NCBI GenBank assembly: GCA_964448105.1
Contig: CAYUVK010000013.1
Location: 1 to 64,000, forward strand
Direction of reading: 5' to 3'
DNA from: CAVQBP01 sp964448105
Lineage (GTDB): Bacteria > Bacteroidota > Ignavibacteria > Ignavibacteriales > Ignavibacteriaceae
Length of the DNA: 64,000 nucleotides
Shown here: positions 34,622 through 42,684 of the stretch, piece by piece
How the letters are laid out: each line of letters starts with the position of its first letter
Position numbering within the stretch: position 1 is the stretch's first letter
Translations under genes and position numbers: made by a program
The notes under the pieces: generated by a model
Database searches by the model: none
What the model saw: only the letters and a program-made list of their open reading frames with translations
Told to the model about the DNA's origin: nothing

Positions 34622-37036
34622 CTAAAACTTAACTGCTATTCCAAAAGTTGGTAGAATTGGCCATAATTTCACTTCTTTAATTAATGGCTGACCATTGCTA
34701 CTAAATGTATATTGATATGCTTGTATATTTTTATAGTTAAAAATATTGCTTACATCCAAGAATGCTGAGGAAGAAAGGCCGAATAATTCAAAATTCTTTG
34801 AAAGCCTGAGATCTACTCTTTTGTATGAAGGAAAATGGGAAGAGTTTGGATCACCCGACTCCCATTCCCAAATTCTAGATGAATAGTTAAAAACAGCTAT
34901 TGATGCTGTATATGCAAAACCACTGCCGTAAGCTAGCCTTGTACTTAATTTCCAGCTTTTCCCAAGATCCACATCGGCATAAACAGCAATTGTATGTCGC
35001 TGGTCTGTATTGCGTGGAAAATATCCATAATTATCATCTAGTATTTTTTGTTCCGCTTTTAAGAGGCTATAACTTATCCAACCTGAAAATGTATGAGTAG
35101 AATACATAAAATAAAAATCCATTCCGGAAGATCTTCCTATTGCATCATTTCTCCTTGAATAATAAATATAACCGCTGCTTGATATGGTAGAAGAAATTAA
35201 ATTGTCATAAGTTTTATGGTAGCCTTCAATCTTTAATTTAAGGAATTTTTGATCTTTTGGATCTGAAATGATATTGTATTCAAGGCCAAGTACATAATGA
35301 ATAGCTCTCTCTGACTGGGTATTTGTATCTGAAGCAGTAGAATAAGCAATTTGCTGGTATACCGGAGACTGGTAATAATGTCCCCATGCACCTCGAAGAG
35401 TTAATGAAGGAGTAATTTTATATGAAAAATTTATCCGCGGGCTCCATGTTAAATCTTTATTAAGATCAAAGTAATCAAATCTTCCTCCTATATTAAGAAT
35501 TATTTTATCGCCGAGCTGAAATATATTTTCAATATAACCTGCAGCTTTATAGGATTGTGTATTTATGCTGTCAATATTATTGTCTGATTGATTATCGTAG
35601 CGAAAGCTGTAAGATGTATCCGGGTAATCAATTCGATTTGTTAATTCTGAAATGGTTGTTGCATTAATATAATTGTTATTAAAAAAGATTCGTTGATAGC
35701 TTAATCCTGTTTTTAGCCAATAAAGAGAATTTAGCTGCAAATCATAAGAAGAATTTATTTCCAGAGTGCGGATATTCAAATCATTATTATATAAATCATA
35801 ATTGATATTTTGATAGAAAGAATTATTGTTGTCTGCATTGAAGTCATCCCTATAATAATTGATTTTCCCGGCATGTTCATTCTCCAGTTGATCATAAAAT
35901 GAAATTTCCGATTTTAACAATGCACTTGAAGAAATTATATTAGTGCTTTGAAGAGCGAGCATAGTGCTGTAATATTTGGCACGGCTAGAAGCCGAATCGT
36001 TCCAGTTTCTTGTGAGCCAACCGTTAGTTCCGTTATAGTCATAATAATTTCTATATGGTCCATGAAAATTTTGTTCCGGATCAGATGAGAAATTATCACC
36101 AGCATGAATGAACTTAAAAGTTAATTTATGATTAGCCGCCAAATTATAAGCAAGCACACCCTGCACATCATAAAAAGAAGGGTGTATAGATTCTTCTATA
36201 TTCAACATGTTTAAAACAAACTGAAAGTAGCTTTGCCTTACACCTATAATAAATGAACCGTTTTTTCCAAGTGGTCCTTCAGCTAAGCCGGTTAAATCAG
36301 TTATACTTAAACTTGCCTGACCCTTATAATTATTTCTATCACCTTCTCTATATTCTATATTAACAACGGAACTCAGCCTGTCACCATAACGTGCACTGAA
36401 TCCGCCTGTTATCAAATCCATTTTTTTAATCATATCAACATTAAATATACCGATGCTTGCATTGGGAGCTTCTTTAACATGATACGGTTCATAGACCTGC
36501 GTACCGTTTATTAAAACAAGATTCTCATCCGGACTCCCTCCACGCACATTGAATTTAGAACTGAATTCATTATTAACAGCAACACCTGGAAGCATTTGAA
36601 CACTTCTTAATACATCAGGTATAAGGCTTGTAACTTCTCCAAGCTTTTCACTTTGAAGCGAAAGGGCACTGACTTCTTTTTGTTCGGATTCGCCTTGCTG
36701 ATTTGCATATACAGTAACATTTTGCAGCAGCATATCTATAGAATTCATTGTAATTGTTATTTGAATATCGCTGCTTATTGAAATAGAATATATAACAGTT
36801 TCATAACCAACATAACTGCATCTTAATTTGTAACTTCCATTATCAAGTCTTAAAATGAATTTGCCCTGCTCGTCTGTTGCGGTGCCTAAATTAGTTTCTA
36901 AAATAATAATATTTGCAAAGGGAAGGGGTTCACCTGTTGAGCCGTCTTTAACAGTGCCCTTTATAGTGTAAGTTTCTGCATGAACATTGGAATATAGAAA
37001 TGCAGCCAGCATTAATAACAGTATTATACCCTTCAT
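34622..37036 (-). CDS. TonB-dependent outer membrane receptor with carboxypeptidase-regulatory-like N-domain
   Basis: 804 residues. A signal peptide (MKGIILLLMLAAFLYSNVHA) is followed by a CarboxypepD_reg-like domain at about 22-110 (TIKGTVKDGSTGEPLPFANI ... YVGYET). A plug at about 125-230 follows (LRSVQMLPGVAVNNEFSSKF, NVRGGSPDENLVLINGTQVY), then a beta-barrel ending in the typical aromatic AVKF terminus. Such receptors import or gate large ligands using TonB energy. It is encoded next to a MacA/MacB-type system and divergent from the sigma-54 regulator, suggesting that uptake or sensing at the outer membrane is linked to that system. Ligand unknown. A weak GGGG element precedes the start. 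Confidence 0.88.
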   Translation of the reverse strand: MKGIILLLMLAAFLYSNVHAETYTIKGTVKDGSTGEPLPFANIIILETNLGTATDEQGKFILRLDNGSYKLRCSYVGYETVIYSISISSDIQITITMNSIDMLLQNVTVYANQQGESEQKEVSALSLQSEKLGEVTSLIPDVLRSVQMLPGVAVNNEFSSKFNVRGGSPDENLVLINGTQVYEPYHVKEAPNASIGIFNVDMIKKMDLITGGFSARYGDRLSSVVNIEYREGDRNNYKGQASLSITDLTGLAEGPLGKNGSFIIGVRQSYFQFVLNMLNIEESIHPSFYDVQGVLAYNLAANHKLTFKFIHAGDNFSSDPEQNFHGPYRNYYDYNGTNGWLTRNWNDSASSRAKYYSTMLALQSTNIISSSALLKSEISFYDQLENEHAGKINYYRDDFNADNNNSFYQNINYDLYNNDLNIRTLEINSSYDLQLNSLYWLKTGLSYQRIFFNNNYINATTISELTNRIDYPDTSYSFRYDNQSDNNIDSINTQSYKAAGYIENIFQLGDKIILNIGGRFDYFDLNKDLTWSPRINFSYKITPSLTLRGAWGHYYQSPVYQQIAYSTASDTNTQSERAIHYVLGLEYNIISDPKDQKFLKLKIEGYHKTYDNLISSTISSSGYIYYSRRNDAIGRSSGMDFYFMYSTHTFSGWISYSLLKAEQKILDDNYGYFPRNTDQRHTIAVYADVDLGKSWKLSTRLAYGSGFAYTASIAVFNYSSRIWEWESGDPNSSHFPSYKRVDLRLSKNFELFGLSSSAFLDVSNIFNYKNIQAYQYTFSSNGQPLIKEVKLWPILPTFGIAVKF

Positions 37037-37145
37037 TTTTGTAACCCCTGGATATTATATCCGGATAATGTTGAAGCTAAATCAAAGAATTTTTCCCTGT
37101 ATCAATCCCTATAGATTATTAAATTTTGAAATATAAAAAAGAATT

Positions 37146-37163
37146 TGCAGAATAAATACAACT
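37146..37163 (-). promoter_or_regulatory. Weak -24/-12-like element upstream of the TonB receptor gene
   Basis: Minus strand: AGTTGTATTTATTCTGCA. The spacing (ten bases between TG and GC) and the -12 CTGC fit sigma-54, but the -24 element is TTG and not TGG. It lies 66 bp from the paired sites at 37226-37261 on the side facing the receptor gene and about 110 bp from its start. It would make the intergenic enhancers bidirectional. Low confidence. Confidence 0.25.
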
Positions 37164-37225
37164 AAATAAATTTTCTTTAATCGACAAATAATTGATTTTT
37201 ATATTATAAAGTTTGAAGTTAGTGG

Positions 37226-37261
37226 TGTTCGTAAACGTACGTTTATGTTCGTATCCGAACA
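37226..37261. promoter_or_regulatory. Tandem activator-binding sites (enhancer pair A) between receptor and regulator genes
   Basis: TGTTCGTAAACGTACG (37226-37241) and TGTTCGTATCCGAACA (37246-37261). The second is a perfect palindrome TGTTCG-4-CGAACA and the best example of the motif. Starts are 20 bp apart, as in the two other pairs. The site lies in the 374-bp divergent region 37037-37410, upstream of the sigma-54 regulator gene itself, so positive autoregulation is expected. Confidence 0.65.
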
Positions 37262-37307
37262 AACAGATTTTAATAAACTTAAATGAACATTATTTTGCAA
37301 TTATATT

Positions 37308-37326
37308 TGAGGAATAAAATTTGCGA
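37308..37326 (+). promoter_or_regulatory. Sigma-54 (-24/-12) promoter candidate for the regulator/kinase operon
   Basis: GAGG at 37309-37312, ten bases, then GC at 37323-37324 within ATTTGCGA; TTTGC is a full -12 match and GG is present at -24. It starts 50 bp after enhancer pair A and lies about 85-100 bp upstream of the regulator start at 37411. A second, weaker possibility (TGAACA-5-TTTGC-like, 37284-37298) overlaps the upstream side. Confidence 0.5.
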
Positions 37327-37410
37327 TTATCATTAATTGAACTCTTAAGGATAGCAGAGTTATTAAATAATTAAGAATAAAATAATTTAAAATATACAAC
37401 TCAAAATAAT

Positions 37411-38787
37411 ATGAATTTAAAGACGGGGAAAATCCTAATAGTAGATGATGACGAAGATGTGCTTTTTTCTGCCAGACTTTTATTAAAGCAGCATTATTCC
37501 ATCGTTCAAATTGAAAAAAATCCTGAGCAAATTCCCTCCATATTAAAGAATGAACATTATGACCTTATATTATTAGATATGAATTTTTCGGGGAATGCAA
37601 CAAGCGGGGGAGAAGGATTTAACTGGCTAAAAAAAATTCTTGAAATTGATCCGACATCTATAGTTATTCTAATCACAGCTTTCGGAACAATTGAAATGGC
37701 TGTTAAAGCAATTAAAGAAGGTGCAACAGATTTCGTATTAAAGCCCTGGCAGAATGAAAAGCTTCTAGCAACAATATCTTCGGCAATGAAGTTAAGCAAA
37801 TCCCAGCAGAGAATAGACAGTCTTCTGTCAAGGCAAAAACAGTTAAGCAAAGATATTGATCAGCAGTTCCATAATATTATCGGTTTATCTGATGAAATGC
37901 AAAAAGTTTTTGCAACAATTCAAAAGGTCGCTACAACTGATGCAAATATTCTGATTATAGGAGAAAATGGAACCGGTAAGGAATTAATTGCAAGGGCAAT
38001 TCATCGCCAGTCCAACAGATCGGATGAAATATTTTTAAATGTTGATATGGGTGCATTAAGCGAATCGCTTTTTGAAAGTGAGCTTTTCGGATATGTTAAA
38101 GGTGCTTTTACTGATGCTAAAGAAGATAAAGCGGGACGATTTGAAATTGCATCAGGTGGAACTTTGTTTCTTGATGAAATAGGAAATTTATCTTTTAACC
38201 TTCAAATGAAGCTTCTTTCCGTTCTTCAAAACCGTACTGTAACAAGGCTGGGTTCAAATATTCCCAAACCAATTGATATCCGGTTAGTATGTGCAACTAA
38301 TCTTCCTTTGGAAGAATTAATTTCAGAAAAGAGATTTAGGCAGGACTTACTTTACAGAATTAATACCGTTGAAATTAATCTACCCCCTCTTAGAAAAAGA
38401 ATCGAAGATATACCGCTTTTGGTCGAACATTTTCTTAAAATCTATTGCAAGAAATATAACAAGCCTGAAAAGGGGATAAGTCATGCAGCATTAAAGAGAT
38501 TAGAAAAATACCATTGGCCGGGAAATGTTAGGGAATTACAGCATGCCGTAGAGAGAGTTGTTATAATGAATGATGCTGAGGAATTGCAGCCTGAAGATTT
38601 TTATTTCTCAGTTCAGGATGTTAAGGAAGATAATTTAAAGTTGAATAATTTTGATCTTGAAGAAGCGGAAAAACTATTAATTATAAAAGCTGTAAGCAAA
38701 AACAACGGTAATCTTACAAAAGCGGCAAAAGAATTAGGGCTTACAAGAGCTTCCCTTTACCGCAGATTAGAAAAATATGGTTTATAA
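37411..38787 (+). CDS. Sigma-54-dependent response regulator, NtrC family
   Basis: 458 residues in three domains. The receiver domain (about 6-122) has the acidic pocket VDDDED, the phospho-acceptor in DLILLDMNF, the conserved threonine in ITAFG and lysine in KPW. The AAA+ domain (about 155-385) has Walker A GENGTGKE, Walker B GGTLFLDEIG, the sigma-54 contact loop GAFTDA (D in place of the commoner second G; the rest of the loop is intact) and the arginine-rich R-finger region. The C-terminal Fis-type helix-turn-helix is NLTKAAKELGLTRASLYRRL. It overlaps the kinase gene by 11 bp. It is expected to bind the palindrome pairs A, B and C in this window. Confidence 0.95.
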   Translation: MNLKTGKILIVDDDEDVLFSARLLLKQHYSIVQIEKNPEQIPSILKNEHYDLILLDMNFSGNATSGGEGFNWLKKILEIDPTSIVILITAFGTIEMAVKAIKEGATDFVLKPWQNEKLLATISSAMKLSKSQQRIDSLLSRQKQLSKDIDQQFHNIIGLSDEMQKVFATIQKVATTDANILIIGENGTGKELIARAIHRQSNRSDEIFLNVDMGALSESLFESELFGYVKGAFTDAKEDKAGRFEIASGGTLFLDEIGNLSFNLQMKLLSVLQNRTVTRLGSNIPKPIDIRLVCATNLPLEELISEKRFRQDLLYRINTVEINLPPLRKRIEDIPLLVEHFLKIYCKKYNKPEKGISHAALKRLEKYHWPGNVRELQHAVERVVIMNDAEELQPEDFYFSVQDVKEDNLKLNNFDLEEAEKLLIIKAVSKNNGNLTKAAKELGLTRASLYRRLEKYGL

Positions 38788-40132
38788 AAGATTCAGTGTA
38801 ATTATAATTTTCAGAACCTTTTTTCTCTGCATTTCAGTTTTCGGACTATTCTTTTTATTTACTTCTACAAATTTATATGCAACTATGTTTATATTAATCC
38901 TGGTTATAGCCTACCAGGTTTATGCGTTGATCCAATATGTTCAGAAAACAAATAGAGAAATTGCGCGGTTTTTCAGCTCAATAAAATATTCCGATTTTTC
39001 ACAGAGCTTTAAAAGTACTATCAAAGGGACAGCATTTGAGGAATTGAGCGGAGCATTTTCGGAAGTAATGGAAGAGTTTAGAAAAACCCGTACGGAAAAG
39101 GAAGAACATTTCAGATATCTGCAGACTATTGTTCAGCATGTAGGTGTAGGGTTATTGGCTTATACTGATAACGGTAATGTTGAATTAATAAATACTGCGG
39201 CAAAAAAGTTATTGAAGGTTCACGGATTAATAAATATATCCGAACTTACAGATTCCAGCAGACAATTGGTTGAAGCACTTACTAAAATAAAAGCAGGTGA
39301 TAGAATTCTAATTAAGGTTTCTAACAACAATGAATTGTCGCAGCTTTCAATTTATGCTGCAGAATTTAAATTAAGGAGCAATCACTATACATTGGTTTCC
39401 ATAAGCAATATTCAAAATGAGCTTGAAGAAAAAGAGATGGAAGCATGGCAGAATTTAATTAGAGTCTTAACTCATGAAATTATGAATTCGGTAACACCCA
39501 TAGTATCACTCTCTTCTACCGCAAACACACTTTTAGAAGATATCGACAGCAAGCTGAAAAATAAAAACGATTTAAATCCTGACGAACTTGAAGATGTAAC
39601 CGGAGCACTAAATACAATTTTAAAAAGGAGTAAAGGTCTTCTGCATTTTGTTGATGATTATAGAAATTTAACTAGGATACCTGCTCCTAATTTTCAGGTT
39701 GTAAAAATATCTTCTCTCTTCGAACGAATAAAAAAATTATTTTCAGAGCAATTGAATGAAAAAAACATCATTTGCAGTTATGCGGTTGAACCGGATAACC
39801 TGGAAGTAATTGCAGATCCTGACCTGGTTGAACAGGTACTAATTAACTTAATTCTCAATTCAATTAAAGCATTAACTGCAGCTGAACAACCTGAAATAAA
39901 ACTGTTAGGCAAGTTCGATAACCGTGGAAGTATTATTATGCAGGTAATTGATAACGGTGATGGAATACCTGAAGATCTGCGCGAAAAAATATTCATTCCT
40001 TTTTTTACTACAAGAAAGGAAGGTTCAGGTATAGGGTTAAGCTTATCTCGCCAAATAATGAGAGCACATAAGGGAGGAATTACGGTTAGTTCAATTCCAG
40101 GCAAGGAAACAATCTTTACACTCAAGTTTTAA
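38777..40132 (+). CDS. Sensor histidine kinase (NtrY-like), partner of the sigma-54 regulator
   Basis: 451 residues. Two adjacent membrane helices sit at about 9-28 and 33-52 with almost no periplasmic loop, so the signal is probably sensed in or at the membrane. Then follow a HAMP-like linker, a PAS-like domain at about 115-215 (VGVGLLAYTDNGNVELINTA), the phospho-acceptor LTHEIMNSVTPI, an unusually long linker, and the ATP-binding domain (N box NLILNSIKAL, G1 DNGDGIPE, FIPFFTT, G2 GSGIGLSLSRQI). The start overlaps the regulator gene by 11 bp. Kinases of this short-loop form often accompany FtsX-type transporter clusters, where the transporter itself may feed the signal; that is inference here. 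Confidence 0.92.
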   Translation: MVYKRFSVIIIFRTFFLCISVFGLFFLFTSTNLYATMFILILVIAYQVYALIQYVQKTNREIARFFSSIKYSDFSQSFKSTIKGTAFEELSGAFSEVMEEFRKTRTEKEEHFRYLQTIVQHVGVGLLAYTDNGNVELINTAAKKLLKVHGLINISELTDSSRQLVEALTKIKAGDRILIKVSNNNELSQLSIYAAEFKLRSNHYTLVSISNIQNELEEKEMEAWQNLIRVLTHEIMNSVTPIVSLSSTANTLLEDIDSKLKNKNDLNPDELEDVTGALNTILKRSKGLLHFVDDYRNLTRIPAPNFQVVKISSLFERIKKLFSEQLNEKNIICSYAVEPDNLEVIADPDLVEQVLINLILNSIKALTAAEQPEIKLLGKFDNRGSIIMQVIDNGDGIPEDLREKIFIPFFTTRKEGSGIGLSLSRQIMRAHKGGITVSSIPGKETIFTLKF

Positions 40133-40326
40133 ATTAATTAGAAATCTAAATTTGAAAGATTGTACGATAGGAGTATTAGATCTCACTAAACACATGTTGT
40201 AAGATTGAAGTACTATGCGTGAAAACAATGATTTTTAAAATAAAAAAATCGTTATCTTTGTTTAATTTATCATATACATTCTAAGGGAACGATTCGTATT
40301 ACATCCAAATAATTTTTTTAACTATT

Positions 40327-40343
40327 GAACAGAATTTCTGTTC
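40327..40343. promoter_or_regulatory. Perfect 17-bp palindrome upstream of the CBM96-like gene
   Basis: GAACAGAA-T-TTCTGTTC, centred 33 bp before the ATG at 40368. It may be an operator or a leader hairpin. Further upstream, TATCTTTG at 40253-40260 matches the -7 box of Bacteroidota-type promoters, but I see no matching -33 element, so the promoter itself is uncertain. Confidence 0.35.
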
Positions 40344-40367
40344 CTAATTAACTCTGTGGAGGTTTAT

Positions 40368-41570
40368 ATGCTTGTTATCATAAAAAAGTTAAAAATATTT
40401 CTTTTATTAATTATTACTTCGGGGATTTGCCAGGCACAGTTCTTAGATCCTTTTGATAGTAAAAAAATAGAAGGATGGTTCTTTTTTACAGGTGATGGTG
40501 CTGCTGTAATGGATTTTATTCCAATGGATGGCTATGCACGTATTCTTGTAGATGCAACAAAGGATAAGGATAATGTATACTGGACGTTAATTAAACGGGA
40601 TGTAACTGCTTCTCTGGATTTAAACAAATTAAAAAATCCCGCCTTTCAATTGCGCGTTGAGGCAAGAGTGCGTGTACATAATGCACCGCGCAGGGTTAAC
40701 ATGATGGTAAATACTCAAAGAACCACTGACTACCACATTGATTTGATGGAGTTTGATATTCCGGATACAACCAATTGGCATACAATCAGCATGACTACTA
40801 AAAAATTTGATGCTGTTCCGGGGGATACGGTTTATGTGCAGTTATGTGTAACCGATTATGGATTAGGTAAGTATTATGTCGATCTTGATTATTATAAAGC
40901 TGATATTGTAGATGTTAATACTGCCGGACCGGATAAAGGAGAGCTTGTGCCTTATCATCCACCTATTCCGGATATAAGCACTTTTTCAAATCATCTTAAT
41001 GTTGATCATGACTGTGTTATTAATTCTGATTTCCCCGATGTAAACTTTAATGATTGGCATGTTAAAGAGAAAGAAGGTGATGCACGGATATTAACGGTTA
41101 ATGCGACCCAATGGGCTATTTTAAGATGGGATTTTGATAAATATAAGAATTTAAAAACTGACGGTCCCGGTTTATTGGAATTAACGACTCAGTCTGTACC
41201 CAAAGGTGGAAACTATATCGGGGCTTTTGGTGAAGATTTCGGAATTGAGTTTGGCAAAGTAAGGGTAATAGAAATCTTTGGAGGAGATCCTGAATGGGAT
41301 CAAAATAAAGTAACGTACAATAATTTTATGCAGGGTAATATTTATCCTGATGTTTTTAACACCCAGATGATATATGATATAGATTTATCTGATCAACCGG
41401 GAAGTAAAAATTATATTACAATTTCAAAACCGGTTTTACAGCGACTTCTTGATGGGAAAACAAAAGGTTTACTTATTCGTCCGTTAGGTTCTTTAGATGC
41501 TTCTTTTTATGCTTCGGAAAATCAAATGGGCGATGATGGACCTAGACTACATTTTGACGTTAAGCAATAA
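40368..41570 (+). CDS. Secreted carbohydrate-binding-module (CBM96/DNRLRE-like) protein
   Basis: 400 residues from the ATG at 40368, with GGAGG five bases upstream; the GTG at 40356 overlaps that element and is rejected. A signal peptide (IFLLLIITSGICQAQ) leads to an N-terminal jelly-roll-like region (about 25-200: GWFFFTGDGAAVMDF, WTLIKRDVTASLD, HIDLMEFDIPDTTNWHT). The C-terminal half (about 215-400) has the DNRLRE/CBM96 pattern: AILRWDFDKYK, LLELTTQ, WDQNKVTYNNF, KGLLIRPLGSLDASFYASE and PRLHFDV. It probably binds or processes a polysaccharide. It is a single gene, with a terminator at 41620. No catalytic motif seen. Confidence 0.72.
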   Translation: MLVIIKKLKIFLLLIITSGICQAQFLDPFDSKKIEGWFFFTGDGAAVMDFIPMDGYARILVDATKDKDNVYWTLIKRDVTASLDLNKLKNPAFQLRVEARVRVHNAPRRVNMMVNTQRTTDYHIDLMEFDIPDTTNWHTISMTTKKFDAVPGDTVYVQLCVTDYGLGKYYVDLDYYKADIVDVNTAGPDKGELVPYHPPIPDISTFSNHLNVDHDCVINSDFPDVNFNDWHVKEKEGDARILTVNATQWAILRWDFDKYKNLKTDGPGLLELTTQSVPKGGNYIGAFGEDFGIEFGKVRVIEIFGGDPEWDQNKVTYNNFMQGNIYPDVFNTQMIYDIDLSDQPGSKNYITISKPVLQRLLDGKTKGLLIRPLGSLDASFYASENQMGDDGPRLHFDVKQ

Positions 41571-41619
41571 AGTAAATGATTATTTACAGTTTTTTAAGAA
41601 TTTTGTCGGATAAAAAAAA

Positions 41620-41649
41620 GGCAGTCATAAAAAGACTGCCTTTCTCTCT
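41620..41649 (+). terminator. Rho-independent terminator after the CBM96-like gene
   Basis: Stem GGCAGTC (41620-41626) and GACTGCC (41634-41640), 7-nt loop, preceded by eight As and followed by TTTCTCTCT. A second hairpin, TTATTTAGG-6-CCTAAATAA, follows at 41663-41686. Confidence 0.8.
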
Positions 41650-41662
41650 GAATACCAAACTC

Positions 41663-41881
41663 TTATTTAGGTTCCCTCCTAAATAAATGAATGTTTAATA
41701 TTTTATTTCGAGTATTTTCTACTCCCCGCTTATCTCTATAAAGCTTATTGAGTTTATGCAGCTGGTATAATTTTACAATTTGGTTTGATTCTTTGATGTA
41801 TTCCCCGGTACTCCTTATCTCTAACCTACATAGCTCTGAACTTGGTACATCATAATCAAATATTGTTTTTTCCAGACCCAC
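41663..41881 (-). pseudogene. Short ORF, possible gene remnant of unknown family
   Basis: 72 codons with a GTG start (41881), stop codon inside the TTATTTAGG...CCTAAATAA hairpin. The peptide is charged and non-repetitive (CRLEIRSTGEYIKESNQIVK, LYQLHKLNKLYRDKRGVENT). No signal peptide or helix is seen and I do not recognise a family. Upstream in another frame there is a further open stretch (YEKYGSVKNRFILMIW), so a frameshifted remnant is possible. No ribosome-binding site of note. It may not be a gene at all. Confidence 0.2.
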
Positions 41882-42204
41882 AAATTCTCCAAATCATTAA
41901 TATAAATCTATTCTTCACCGAACCATATTTCTCATAAAGAAGAGGACATTAATAATGCCAAATCAAATATTTACTAAATATTTAGCTAGTTTTTTTATTT
42001 AAGTAATTTTAACATAAGATTAGTAATTTTTTCTAATAATTATTAGTTATTATGCTGCAACTTCTTTACTGGGAAAATCACTTTTTTTAATCTCTTGTGC
42101 GTCAATTTTATCCTTTGAATTATAAACACAATAAAATAGAATATATTTAAGAAAATTAAAGGAGGATTATATAAAAGCGTGAAAGATTTTGAGAGGAACA
42201 TAGA
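41882..42204. other. AT-rich intergenic sequence without a recognisable gene
   Basis: First part of the about 800-bp gene-free stretch that precedes the DUF4097-like gene. I see no credible ORF or tRNA. A GGAGG at 42160-42164 is followed by a GTG and a 16-codon frame (VKDFERNIEGVPWLKI, ending at about 42228) that runs into the structured element starting at 42205; I do not accept it as a gene on its own. Confidence 0.4.
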
Positions 42205-42316
42205 GGGAGTGCCTTGGCTTAAAATATAGTTTCCTATATCAGGATGATGGTAGGAGGGAACCCAAAACCATTCATCTCAATTTCAAGCACAGCCTCTAAA
42301 AAGGCTGCTCACTCCC
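42205..42316. ncRNA. Candidate structured RNA with a four-way junction
   Basis: A closing 7-bp stem, GGGAGTG (42205-42211) with CACTCCC (42310-42316), encloses three local hairpins. These are ATATAG-TTTC-CTATAT (42224-42239), GATGATGGT paired with ACCATTCATC (42243-42276, one bulged T) and AGCCT-CTAAAA-AGGCT (42291-42306). This is a cloverleaf-like arrangement of 112 nt, too long for tRNA and with no tRNA landmarks. I do not recognise a known RNA class, and the strand is undecided because the helices form on either one. Confidence 0.4.
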
Positions 42317-42684
42317 ATAAAAATTGCGTATTAAATACTTCTTTTAATAACACTCCACAATTCGAAAGCGAGTCCGTTACCTCCCTTTTAGAAGTATGTT
42401 AATGAATTAAAGATATATATAAAAAAACTATAATACATCAGTATAATTACCGATATTATAAGTAATCATACTGAAGAACATTAGAACACTAAATAGTGTA
42501 TTTGGGGATTAATCCCAAAAACTTTTTCTAATAATGAAATAAAAATAAACCGGGCAAATGTAGATTTTGAGGTTATAGAAGATCTTTCAGAAAATTATCC
42601 TGTAGATTATTTAAATACTGTAAAGAAATAAGTAACCTTTCTCAAATTTTGTAGTCTAATATATTATACAGCAGGAGGTATAAA
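42317..42684. other. Palindrome-rich intergenic sequence
   Basis: Contains ATACTTCT / AGAAGTAT (42335-42342 with 42390-42397), TCAGTATAATTAC / GTAATCATACTGA (42438-42450 with 42462-42474, one mismatch), ACACTA-AA-TAGTGT (42486-42499) and GGGATTAATCCC (42505-42516, followed by AAAACTTTTTC). From about 42497 to 42631 one frame is open without a start codon (..NEIKINRANVDFEVIEDL..), ending in TAA; it may be the tail of a lost gene. The RBS GCAGGAGG of the next gene ends the region. Confidence 0.4.

Noticed and set aside
37095..37109. -24/-12 element before the TonB receptor gene
   Set aside because: GG is present at the right distance, but the -12 part reads ACAGG, without TTGC.
37284..37298. 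Alternative -24/-12 element for the regulator gene
   Set aside because: The -12 TTTGC is good but the -24 part is GA; the element at 37308-37326 keeps GG and the right spacing.
42209..42219. TGCCTTGGC, as in the 5' end of 23S rRNA
   Set aside because: The similarity ends after nine bases; the surrounding sequence does not follow 23S rRNA, so there is no rRNA fragment.
42178..42228. 16-codon frame with GTG start after GGAGG
   Set aside because: The spacing of 13 bases is long, the frame is very short, and it runs into the stem of the structured element; no homologue can be named.
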